Part shown: positions 1 through 6,749 of the stretch, one piece after another | Position numbering within the stretch: position 1 is the stretch's first letter | How the letters are laid out: every line of letters begins with the position of its first letter | Origin: an uncultured Bacilli bacterium | GTDB lineage: Bacteria > Bacillota_I > Bacilli_A > RF39 > UBA660 | Assembly: GCA_947626425.1 (NCBI GenBank) | Contig: CANQRX010000035.1 | Location: forward strand, 1 to 13,528 | Reading direction: 5' to 3' | DNA length: 13,528 nucleotides | Made by a program: the position numbers and the translations under genes | The notes under the pieces: model-generated | Told to the model about the DNA's origin: nothing | What the model saw: the letters and a program-made list of their open reading frames with translations, nothing else | The model's database searches: none

Positions 1-4
1 TTAA

Positions 5-27
5 GTTCAAACTATAAAAGTTCGAAC
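5..27 (-). terminator. Possible terminator hairpin after tRNA-Gly
   Basis: Downstream of the minus-strand tRNA, GTTCGAAC and GTTTGAAC form an 8-bp stem (one G-U pair) around a 7-nt loop. The window ends 4 nt later, so a T-tract cannot be judged. It could equally be a spacer hairpin in a longer tRNA operon. Confidence 0.35.
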
Positions 28-38
28 AGAAACGTCAC

Positions 39-113
39 TGGAGCAAGTGAGGAGAATCGAACTCCCGTCTCAACCTTGGCAAGGTCGCATTCTAGCCACT
101 GAACCACACCTGC
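39..113 (-). tRNA. tRNA-Gly (anticodon GCC), CCA encoded
   Basis: Read on the minus strand this is a complete 75-nt tRNA. The acceptor arms GCAGGTG and CACTTGC pair over 7 bp with one G-U, followed by discriminator T and an encoded CCA (plus positions 39-41). The anticodon arm CCTTGCCAAGG presents GCC, which reads GGC/GGT glycine codons. A T-loop GTTCGATTC is present. It is divergent from the histidyl-tRNA synthetase gene and has its own promoter. Confidence 0.96.
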
Positions 114-133
114 ATTTTTTCATTTGCACAATT

Positions 134-162
134 AATATAGCAAAAAAAAAGAAATATTGCAA
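134..162 (-). promoter_or_regulatory. Promoter of tRNA-Gly
   Basis: On the minus strand a -35 TTGCAA (162-157) and a -10 TATATT (139-134) are 17 nt apart. The predicted start lies about 14 nt before the mature tRNA 5' end. It is back-to-back with the hisS promoter. Confidence 0.6.
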
Positions 163-181
163 TAATTTTTAATCACTTTTA

Positions 182-210
182 TCGACAATTTAAAGTCATT
201 TTGATACAAT
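182..210 (+). promoter_or_regulatory. Promoter of hisS
   Basis: -35 TCGACA (182-187), a 17-nt spacer and -10 TACAAT (205-210). The predicted leader is only about 20 nt and carries AAGAGG (222-227) 8 nt before the ATG. That leaves no room for a T-box leader. Confidence 0.65.
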
Positions 211-235
211 ACAAATAAAGAAAGAGGCGTTTAAA

Positions 236-1441
236 ATGACATTTATTAAAACTCCAACCAAAGGAATGCGAGATTTTTTACCAAAAGAGATGGAATTACG
301 AGATTATGTTTTAAAAATTATGAGTGATACTTATGAAAATTTTGGTTTTCAAAAAATTGCCACCCCTGTTGTGGAACATATTGAAAATTTAACTAGTAAA
401 CAAGGTGGTGAAAATGAAAAATTAATTTTTAAAATCATGAAAAGAGGGGAAAAACTTAGTAATGCTGATTCTTCTAATTTAGATGAATTAGTGGATTGTG
501 GTTTAAGATATGATTTAACGGTTCCTTTGACAAGATTATATGCTAATAATATGCAAAATCTTCCGATGCCTTTTCGGGCTTTTCAAACCGGTTTTTCTTA
601 TCGGGCTGAACGTCCCCAAAGAGGAAGATACCGTGAATTAATGCAATGTGATTTAGATATTATTGGTGAGAAAAGTAATTTAGCCGAAATCGAATTAATT
701 ACAGCGGTTATTACATTTTTACAAAAATTAAATTTTAAACAATTTACTATTAAAATAAATGATCGGCAAATTTTAAAAGCAATGTTAAACTATGCTAATA
801 TGCCTTTAGAGTTAATGGATAAAATTTTGATTTCTTTAGACAAAATGGATAAAATTGGAATTGATGGAGTTCGAGAGGAATTACAAAAACTAGAAATACC
901 AGACGAAGCAATTACTAAATATTTGAGTTTATTTAATGAGAAAAAGGATCTTTTTGCTTTTTGTAAGGATTTACCCATCGCGGATGAATATGTTGCAAAT
1001 TTATTAGAAATAATTGATAATGTAAATTCGCAAGCTAATTTAGTTTTTGATCCGACTTTAGTAAGAGGAATGGGGTACTATACGGGTTGTATTTTTGAAA
1101 TTTATGCAGATGGGTTAACTTCGGCGATTGGTGGTGGTGGTCGTTATGACCATATGTTAGAAAATTATATAAATATGTCGGTTCCTGCTTGTGGTTTTTC
1201 CGTTGGCTTTGAAAGACTTTTATTGCTTTTAGAAGAAAGTGGTTTTGAAGTTCCACATACAAAAGAAAAATTATGTTATGTTTTTGATAAAAATATTTCA
1301 AAAGAAGAAAAAAAATCATTATTAAAAAAAGTAAATAATGATCGGCAAAATAATAAAATTGTGAAAATTGTGGAAAAAAGTAAAAACTTTAAATACCAAA
1401 AAGAAACATTAGAAAGTGACGGTTACCAAATAATTTATTAA
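236..1441 (+). CDS. hisS: Histidine--tRNA ligase (HisRS)
   Basis: Cytoplasmic class II aminoacyl-tRNA synthetase that charges tRNA-His with histidine using ATP. Visible in order: the N-terminal TPTKGMRDFLP segment (6-16), class II motif 2 with R123 and the RPQRGRYREL stretch (126-135), a histidine-binding segment at 277-283 (RGMGYYT), GGGGRYD (299-305), and motif 3 around GFSVGFERLL (320-329). The usual RGLDYYT has glycine instead of aspartate here; related bacterial enzymes may share this, but I could not check. At 401 aa the protein is slightly short: the C-terminal anticodon-binding domain spans only about 60 residues and stops after the NFKYQ...GYQIIY part, lacking the last strands usually seen. 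AAGAGG lies 8 nt before the ATG. It appears monocistronic or weakly linked to the next gene. The family call is secure. Confidence 0.95.
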   Translation: MTFIKTPTKGMRDFLPKEMELRDYVLKIMSDTYENFGFQKIATPVVEHIENLTSKQGGENEKLIFKIMKRGEKLSNADSSNLDELVDCGLRYDLTVPLTRLYANNMQNLPMPFRAFQTGFSYRAERPQRGRYRELMQCDLDIIGEKSNLAEIELITAVITFLQKLNFKQFTIKINDRQILKAMLNYANMPLELMDKILISLDKMDKIGIDGVREELQKLEIPDEAITKYLSLFNEKKDLFAFCKDLPIADEYVANLLEIIDNVNSQANLVFDPTLVRGMGYYTGCIFEIYADGLTSAIGGGGRYDHMLENYINMSVPACGFSVGFERLLLLLEESGFEVPHTKEKLCYVFDKNISKEEKKSLLKKVNNDRQNNKIVKIVEKSKNFKYQKETLESDGYQIIY

Positions 1442-1474
1442 TGGTAAAAAATTCCAAAATAAATTTTTAGTAAA

Positions 1475-1500
1475 GATTCATCCTATTAACAGGGTGAGTC
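1475..1500 (+). promoter_or_regulatory. Hairpin covering the ribosome binding site of the next gene
   Basis: GATTCATCCT (1475-1484) pairs fully with AGGGTGAGTC (1491-1500), giving 10 bp with two G-U pairs and a 6-nt loop ATTAAC. The 3' arm contains the only plausible Shine-Dalgarno sequence (GGTGA, 1493-1497) for the ATG at 1502. No T-tract follows, so it is not a standard terminator. The likely role is translational control, or protection of a processed hisS 3' end; both are inference. Confidence 0.5.
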
Positions 1501-1501
1501 T

Positions 1502-1840
1502 ATGAAAAAATATTTTATTTTTATGTTATTTTTAATTGTTATCTTTTTTACAACGGAAATAGGGGAAACAAATGGTTTAGAAAAAAATCAAATTAGTTTT
1601 CAAAATTTAAATAGTAATAAGTTTGTGGAGTTTGTTAAAGAAAAGCAATTAGCTAATCGAATTACTAAAATTTGCACGACGGATTTTTGTGATTATGCCA
1701 GAGGTTCTAATATTGAAACTTCTTTTGAATTATTCCAAAAAAAATATGAAGAATTTTTGAGTGAAAATGGGCATGATGAAATAGCAAGAACGACCATTTT
1801 AAAAGGATTTCCGATTGTTTCGGTTAGTATATTAGATTAA
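1502..1840 (+). CDS. Small secreted or membrane-anchored protein, unknown family
   Basis: 112 aa, not recognised. Residues 1-24 look like a signal peptide or N-terminal anchor: MKK followed by about 15 strongly hydrophobic residues (YFIFMLFLIVIFFTT), with a possible cleavage region near TNG. The mature part is charged and has two cysteines in a C-x4-C arrangement (C58 and C63, in KICTTDFCDYARG), which could form a disulfide outside the cell. The gene follows hisS by 60 nt with no obvious promoter, and its ribosome binding site is enclosed in a hairpin. Its stop overlaps the stop of the convergent radical SAM gene by 4 nt, leaving no space for a terminator. Continuous coding, a signal peptide and a start site support a real gene; function is unknown. 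Confidence 0.75.
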   Translation: MKKYFIFMLFLIVIFFTTEIGETNGLEKNQISFQNLNSNKFVEFVKEKQLANRITKICTTDFCDYARGSNIETSFELFQKKYEEFLSENGHDEIARTTILKGFPIVSVSILD

Positions 1841-2757
1841 TTATTTAAGCGGCTTCCTTGGGTGATGCCTCTTTTTTTCATTTCTTTATCAATATCGTTT
1901 AGAACGCAAAACTTTTTAAGAAGCCAAGTTGGTTCAATTAACTCGGTAATTGATGGGTCGCCTGTAATGCGATGAATTACTATTTTAGGGTCTAAATAAG
2001 TTAATTGATCGCAGACGATGTCGATATATTCTTCTTTTGTTAAAACATGAAAAGGCTTTTGATTGTAAAGTTCTTCTAAAGTCGTATTTTTTAAAATATG
2101 GAGCATATGAATTTTGATACCATCAATTTTTAAATCATTTAAGTATTTAACTGTGGCAATCATATCTTCTTTTGTCTCGCCAGGTAAACCATTAATTATA
2201 TGAACAACAACATTTATTCCCCGGGATTTTAGTTTATGAAAGCATTGAACAAAATTATTTAAGTCATGACCTCGATTGATTAATTTTAAAGTTTTGTCAT
2301 GAATAGTTTGTAATCCTAGTTCAACTGTTAAAAAAGTTTTTTTGTTTAATTGTTCTAAATAATCTAAAACATCATCGTTGATGGCATCGCTTCGCGTGGC
2401 AATGGAAAGACCTACAACATTAGGAATATTTAAAATTTCTTCGTAGCATTTTTTTAAAACTGGTAAAGGAGCATAAGTATTGGTTCCCGCTTGAAAGTAA
2501 CCGATGTAATAACTATTAGGCCATTTTTTTTCCATTACAGTTTTAACTTTTTCAAATTGAATTGAAAGAGGATCTAGTGGACTACCGGCAAATTCACCAC
2601 TTTCTTTTGCACAGAAAATACAACCTTTGCCATTTTTTTGATGCGGACAACCAAACCCAGGATTTAAACTAACTTTAAAAACTTTTTTGCCAAATTTATT
2701 TTTATAAAAATAATTTAAGGTATGATATTGTTTATTATCAAGCGTATATTTAAACAT
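1837..2757 (-). CDS. Radical SAM protein, YhcC/YtqA (TIGR01212) family
   Basis: 306 aa, the normal length for this family. The iron-sulfur ligands are C37, C46 and C49 (FGCPHQKNGKGCIFC), the extended cysteine spacing typical of the YhcC/YtqA/Elp3-like group rather than CX3CX2C. Further family features are YFQAGTNTYAP, a TVELGLQT segment, NGLPGET, and a C-terminal PTWLLKK...RGITQGSR tail. These proteins generate a 5'-deoxyadenosyl radical from S-adenosylmethionine. The Bacillus member YtqA has been linked to wobble-uridine tRNA modification; that role is from memory and not shown by this sequence. The methyltransferase often adjacent to ytqA (ytqB type) is not next to it here. GGTGA (2769-2765) lies 7 nt before the ATG. 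The gene is transcribed alone from an extended -10 promoter and converges on the small secreted-protein gene. Confidence 0.9.
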   Translation of the reverse strand: MFKYTLDNKQYHTLNYFYKNKFGKKVFKVSLNPGFGCPHQKNGKGCIFCAKESGEFAGSPLDPLSIQFEKVKTVMEKKWPNSYYIGYFQAGTNTYAPLPVLKKCYEEILNIPNVVGLSIATRSDAINDDVLDYLEQLNKKTFLTVELGLQTIHDKTLKLINRGHDLNNFVQCFHKLKSRGINVVVHIINGLPGETKEDMIATVKYLNDLKIDGIKIHMLHILKNTTLEELYNQKPFHVLTKEEYIDIVCDQLTYLDPKIVIHRITGDPSITELIEPTWLLKKFCVLNDIDKEMKKRGITQGSRLNN

Positions 2758-2775
2758 AAAAACTTCACCGAATCT

Positions 2776-2784
2776 ATTGTACCA
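2776..2784 (-). promoter_or_regulatory. Extended -10 promoter of the radical SAM gene
   Basis: Minus-strand TGG-TACAAT forms an extended -10 (2784-2776). No convincing -35 is seen. The predicted leader is about 12 nt and begins at the Shine-Dalgarno sequence. Confidence 0.55.
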
Positions 2785-2977
2785 TAAAAAACTTTATTAC
2801 CATTATTTTTAATATTTTTATTTTGAACAAATTTTATAAAAGCAAAAAGCGAGAAAAAAGCCTTGTTATAAGAAATGGTAGAATACTGTTCATTAAAAAA
2901 GGCAATTAAAAAAATAAAAGCATATGGTATTTTTAAAAAGCTTAAAATTGGATTGTGTAGTAAAAGAGAAATTTTTA

Positions 2978-2986
2978 TGATATAAT
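2978..2986 (+). promoter_or_regulatory. Extended -10 promoter of the LCP gene
   Basis: TGA-TATAAT is a consensus -10 with the TG extension and ends about 22 nt before the ATG. No good -35 at 16-18 nt is present. CGAGG (2997-3001) is the ribosome binding site, 7 nt before the start. Confidence 0.65.
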
Positions 2987-3008
2987 CTTATTATAGCGAG
3001 GTTGTAAA

Positions 3009-4469
3009 ATGCAAAAAAAGAATAAAAAAGTCAAAAGTAAATTAGTAACATTTAGTAAAATAGTTTGGATATTATCAATCATTTTTATGGTTGTTTTAGG
3101 TTATTTTATTTATGATGCAAATATTTTACCATTTAAATATTATTTAGCTATTGTTGTTGTTTTAGTGTTATTATTATCTATTCATGGTTTCTTAGTTATG
3201 AGAAAAAAAACTGGCAAAGGAATATTAATAACATTATGCTTACTAGCTATATTATTTATGGGTTTAGAAACATTTGCTATTACGAAAATAAATGATACAA
3301 TTCAGTTTTTAAGAGAAAATTTGGGAGCTCATTTTGAAACAAATGTTTATTATTTTTTAGTTAACAACTCTTCATCTTATCTCGTAATTGATGAATTAAA
3401 TGGCAAAGATGTTAAAACAGTTGAAGATTTTGATGATAAATTAAATTTTGAGCAAGCTGTTAAAAGAAAGGCTGATGTTAATTTAATATATGAACAAAAT
3501 GTTGTGGATTTATTAGAGCAAATTAGCAATGATGAAGAATTAATTGTTTTAGTTAATTCTGGAAATTATGAAGCAATGGCCGAGGCTGATGAAAAGTTTG
3601 AAAGTAGTGTTAGAATAATCGGTTCGGTAGAAATTGTAACCGAAATAGAACAAGTTGATACAGGGATAAATATTACTAAAGAACCGTTTGCTATTTATTT
3701 AAGTGGAATTGATACTCGAAGTGATTATTTGCCTTCTCGAAGTTTAAGTGATGTTAATATTATTTTAGCTATAAATCCTAATACTAGAAAAATTTTAATG
3801 ATTCATATTCCAAGAGATTATTACGTTCAAATTCATGGGACATCTGGTTTAAAAGATAAATTAACTCATTCGGGGACATTAGGTGGTATTGAACTGTCTA
3901 TGGCAACCGTAGAAGATTTATTAGAAATAAATATCCCTTATTATGTAAGAGTTAATTTTAATGCAGTTGTAAATTTGGTAGATGCAATAGGTGGTATTGA
4001 TATTAATTCTGATGTAAATTATTCTTTTAGTTGTTGGACAGATCGTAGTTGTGTCTTTAATCCAGGGATAAATAGTGTTAATGGTAAATGTGCTTTAGCT
4101 TTTGCTAGGGAACGGCATGCTTATGAAACTGGGGATCGGCATCGTGGAGAAAATCAGGAGCAAGTTATTGAATTAGTAATTGATAAAGTTACGAGTTCGA
4201 GTACGATTATCAATAGTTACACTGATATTTTAAATGCTTTAAATGGAACTTTTCAAAGTAATTTAACAACCGATGAAATTACTAGCTTGGTAAAAATGCA
4301 ACTGGACGATATGCGAGGTTGGAAAATTGAAAGTGCGAATGTAGATGGAACGGGAGGCATGCAACCTACATATAGTTATCCAAATCAAAACCTTTATGTT
4401 ATGAATCCAGATATGGAAAGTGTTAGAGAAGCTGTTTTAAAATTAAATGAAGTGTTTGACGAGGATTAA
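3009..4469 (+). CDS. LCP (LytR-CpsA-Psr) family wall-polymer ligase
   Basis: 486-aa membrane protein. LCP enzymes transfer undecaprenyl-pyrophosphate-linked glycopolymers (teichoic acids, capsule) onto peptidoglycan on the outer face of the membrane. Three N-terminal membrane segments (about 15-36, 42-64, 70-90) precede an extracytoplasmic linker domain (about 110-225), like the accessory region of CpsA-type proteins. The LCP domain (about 226-400) shows GIDTR (233-237), SLSDVNIILAINP (245-257), IPRDYYVQI (267-275), DKLTHSG (283-289), NLVDAIGGIDI (322-332) and the basic AFARERHAY...GDRHRGENQEQ block (364-385). Three cysteines (342, 348, 361) in this external domain are a possible disulfide site. 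It has its own promoter and a terminator, so it is probably monocistronic. The polymer attached cannot be told. It is the best evidence here for a walled organism. Confidence 0.93.
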   Translation: MQKKNKKVKSKLVTFSKIVWILSIIFMVVLGYFIYDANILPFKYYLAIVVVLVLLLSIHGFLVMRKKTGKGILITLCLLAILFMGLETFAITKINDTIQFLRENLGAHFETNVYYFLVNNSSSYLVIDELNGKDVKTVEDFDDKLNFEQAVKRKADVNLIYEQNVVDLLEQISNDEELIVLVNSGNYEAMAEADEKFESSVRIIGSVEIVTEIEQVDTGINITKEPFAIYLSGIDTRSDYLPSRSLSDVNIILAINPNTRKILMIHIPRDYYVQIHGTSGLKDKLTHSGTLGGIELSMATVEDLLEINIPYYVRVNFNAVVNLVDAIGGIDINSDVNYSFSCWTDRSCVFNPGINSVNGKCALAFARERHAYETGDRHRGENQEQVIELVIDKVTSSSTIINSYTDILNALNGTFQSNLTTDEITSLVKMQLDDMRGWKIESANVDGTGGMQPTYSYPNQNLYVMNPDMESVREAVLKLNEVFDED

Positions 4470-4507
4470 AAATATTTAACATTAGTTTTATTAAAATTAA
4501 AGAAATT

Positions 4508-4532
4508 AAGTTCCTTAAAAGAACTTTTTTTT
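4508..4532 (+). terminator. Rho-independent terminator after the LCP gene
   Basis: AAGTTC (4508-4513) and GAACTT (4521-4526) form a 6-bp stem around a 7-nt loop, followed by a run of T to 4532. It lies 39 nt after the LCP stop. Confidence 0.75.
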
Positions 4533-4634
4533 ATAAAGATATGTCTTTAAGATTAAAATTATTGTTTAAATATGTTAATAAAGTGTAAAGACAAAATTCT
4601 GATTGAATCATTGTTAGAAAATTATTTTAAGAAA

Positions 4635-4663
4635 TGTACATTTTAATTTAGTTTTGTTAAAAT
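4635..4663 (+). promoter_or_regulatory. Candidate promoter of the XRE gene
   Basis: -35 TGTACA (4635-4640), a 17-nt spacer and -10 TAAAAT (4658-4663) with a TG extension (4655-4656). The predicted start, near 4670, lies just before the ATG at 4673. This makes 4688 the more believable translation start. Confidence 0.45.
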
Positions 4664-4687
4664 TATGAGGAAATGGAAGATGATTTT

Positions 4688-5398
4688 ATGAATCAAGAAA
4701 AAATAGGCAAGTTTATTAAAAAAATTCGAAAAGACCATAACTTATCCCAGCAAGCCTTTGCTCAAAAATTAGGGGTTTCTTTTCAAGCTGTTAGTAAGTG
4801 GGAAAATGGTAAAAATTTACCAGATATTTCAACTTTACAAGAAATAAAAAAACAATTTAATGTTAATATTGATGAAATTATTGAAGGGGCTTTGACGCCG
4901 AAAAGCAAAAAGAAAAAATATTATTTGATTCTTATAATTATTCTTTTTCTTATTTTAATTAATGTCATTATTTTTAAAAACTTAAACTTAGAAAATAATT
5001 TTGAATTTAATGAAATAAAATCTCTTAACAATGATTTTCAAGTTTCAGGAAGTGTTGTAAAAAGTCTTAATCGAACTTCTCTTATCATTAATAATGTCAA
5101 TTATACGGGCGAGGCGGATTTTACAGTTTATCAAAAACTAAGTTGTAATTTATATGAAGAAAAAGACAATGTAAAAAATTTAATTACGGTTTGTGATAAT
5201 GATAATAACAAAACCTTAATTGAATACCTTGAAAATTTGAAAATAAAAATGGACCATGTTACGGTAAATTGTCCAATGTTTACTACTTCCTCGATTTCAA
5301 TCGAAATAAGTGCCTTAGATAAGCAAAACCGAACGATAACTTATAAAATACCCATTGAGATTAGTGATGATAGTTGTGGAATTTCAACCTCTAGTTGA
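4688..5398 (+). CDS. Membrane-anchored XRE-family transcriptional regulator
   Basis: An N-terminal Cro/C1-type helix-turn-helix covers about residues 1-64 (from M at 4688), with the usual LSQQAFAQKLGVSFQAVSKW and ENGKNLPDISTL blocks. A lysine-rich stop-transfer stretch (KSKKKK) and one membrane helix (YYLILIIILFLILINVIIF, about 78-96) follow. An extracytoplasmic domain of about 135 aa contains four cysteines (in KLSCN, TVCDN, VNCPM, DSCGI) and matches no family I recognise. An upstream in-frame ATG at 4673 would give 241 aa, but its GAGG is only 2 nt away and the predicted transcript starts there. The ATG at 4688 has GGAAG 8 nt upstream and the typical MNQEKIGKFI opening. The layout suggests one-component signalling of an outside condition to DNA. 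It precedes the copper genes but is separated from them by a terminator hairpin, so a link is only suggested. Confidence 0.85.
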   Translation: MNQEKIGKFIKKIRKDHNLSQQAFAQKLGVSFQAVSKWENGKNLPDISTLQEIKKQFNVNIDEIIEGALTPKSKKKKYYLILIIILFLILINVIIFKNLNLENNFEFNEIKSLNNDFQVSGSVVKSLNRTSLIINNVNYTGEADFTVYQKLSCNLYEEKDNVKNLITVCDNDNNKTLIEYLENLKIKMDHVTVNCPMFTTSSISIEISALDKQNRTITYKIPIEISDDSCGISTSS

Positions 5399-5420
5399 AG
5401 GCTATTCAACTATCTTTTTA
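5392..5420 (+). terminator. Terminator or attenuator between XRE gene and copper genes
   Basis: TAGTTGAA (5392-5399) and TTCAACTA (5405-5412) form a perfect 8-bp stem around GGCTA, followed by TCTTTTTATTTAATTTT. The XRE stop codon TGA lies inside the 5' arm. No clear promoter is visible in the 48 nt between its T-tract and the copper gene, so partial read-through is possible. Confidence 0.75.
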
Positions 5421-5468
5421 TTTAATTTTAGCAAAATATTTTCTAAATTAATCTAAGAGGTGAAAGAA

Positions 5469-6749
5469 TTGATAAAATATGTAAAAATAAAAGGAATTTC
5501 TTGTGATGAATGCCGAAAAAAAATAAAAAAAGCTTTATTAGAAAATAAAAAAATAACTAAGGTTAAAATAACTAAAAATTTAGCCACCATTGAATGTCAA
5601 AAAAATTTAAAAAATAAAGAAATTATTAAAATAATTACCGATTTAGATTATTTTACGAAAGAAGAATATATTTCCACTTTTAAACCGGAAACTAATAAAA
5701 AAGAATTTTTTTTAATTGCAATTATTATTTTAGGAATATTATTCCTTTTAAACAAAGTTTTTGGTTATAACATTTTCAACGTTATTCCCAAAATTGATAG
5801 TAGTATTACCTACAGTATGTTATTTATAACGGGCTTTTTTACAAGTATTCATTGTTTAAGCATGTGTGGTTCTTTAAATTTATTAGCTATTTATAATGAT
5901 AAAAAAGATTTTTCCAAACCAATTTTTTATAATTTAGGAAGGCTTATCAGTTATACTCTTTTAGGCGGAATTGTTGGATTTTTAGGAAAAACCATGGCCT
6001 TTAATGAAACTTTAAGTGGAGTAGTAATAATAATATCTTCAATACTTATGTTTTTAATGGCTTTAAAAATCCTAGGGTTTATAAATTTTAAATTTATTTG
6101 TTTTGGTCGTCAAAAATTTTCTATTTCTAATGCTTTTGTAATTGGTCTATTAAATGGATTAATGCCTTGTGGACCTTTGCAAGCAATGCAAGTTTATGCT
6201 TTATCAACTCAATCTTTTTGGGCTGGAGCCTTAGCAATGTTTTTGTTTTGTTTAGGAACCATTCCTTTGATGTTAAGTTTTGGTTTATTATTTAATATTT
6301 TAAAAGGAAAGTGGAAAGTTCTAATCAACGAAATTTCAGCTGTTTTAATTTTAATTTTATCTATCATAATGTTAAATCGTGGGCTATTATTTTTAAATAT
6401 TGACTTCTTTAAAACTAGTGATTATGATAATTATGTTGCTGCTGTTATGCAAAACGATGTACAAGTGGTTAATTTTTCTTTAAAGTATAGCAGTTATGAA
6501 GACATTTTAGTTCAAAAAAATATTCCGGTGCGAATAATAATTAATGTTGAAGAAAAGTACTTAACAGAATGTAATAATGAAATTTTAATTCCTGATTTTA
6601 GCATTGATGAAAAATTGCATGTTGGAGAAAATATCATCGAATTTACTCCAAACGAAGTAGGGGAATATTCTTATACTTGTTATATGCGAATGATTAAAAA
6701 CAATATCAAAGTTATAGATAATAAAAATTTTTTTAAGGAGAGCAAATAA
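5469..6749 (+). CDS. HMA / SafE-like membrane / cupredoxin-like fusion, copper handling
   Basis: From the TTG start the protein has 426 aa in three parts. An HMA-type metal-binding domain (about 1-66) has CxxC (C12, C15; GISCDEC). A linker helix (80-97) is followed by a SafE/UreH/DsbD_2-like membrane domain (about 112-310) with HCLSMCG, NLGRLISYTLLGG, NGLMPCGPLQA and FCLGTIPL. An external cupredoxin-like domain (about 330-417) ends in YSYTCYMRMIKNNIKV, where C368, C404 and M408 are likely copper ligands. Similar fusions are known next to copper ATPases in Firmicutes, and it probably binds or passes on Cu(I). Start choice: the longer frame opens with GTG at 5460, which overlaps the Shine-Dalgarno AAGAGGTGA. 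TTG at 5469 sits 8 nt after AAGAGG and is preferred. The stop is immediately followed by copA. Confidence 0.85.
   Translation: MIKYVKIKGISCDECRKKIKKALLENKKITKVKITKNLATIECQKNLKNKEIIKIITDLDYFTKEEYISTFKPETNKKEFFLIAIIILGILFLLNKVFGYNIFNVIPKIDSSITYSMLFITGFFTSIHCLSMCGSLNLLAIYNDKKDFSKPIFYNLGRLISYTLLGGIVGFLGKTMAFNETLSGVVIIISSILMFLMALKILGFINFKFICFGRQKFSISNAFVIGLLNGLMPCGPLQAMQVYALSTQSFWAGALAMFLFCLGTIPLMLSFGLLFNILKGKWKVLINEISAVLILILSIIMLNRGLLFLNIDFFKTSDYDNYVAAVMQNDVQVVNFSLKYSSYEDILVQKNIPVRIIINVEEKYLTECNNEILIPDFSIDEKLHVGENIIEFTPNEVGEYSYTCYMRMIKNNIKVIDNKNFFKESK

Noticed and set aside
6..27. TTCGAAC motif as part of a second tRNA
   Set aside because: Resembles a T-loop but no acceptor, D or anticodon arms can be built around it; a hairpin after tRNA-Gly explains it better.
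790..978. Minus-strand ORF of 62 codons inside hisS
   Set aside because: Lies antisense to a secure gene, has no ribosome binding site or recognisable motif, and is explained as a shadow frame.
1035..1319. Minus-strand ORF of 94 codons inside hisS
   Set aside because: Antisense to conserved HisRS motifs; low-complexity translation typical of a shadow frame.
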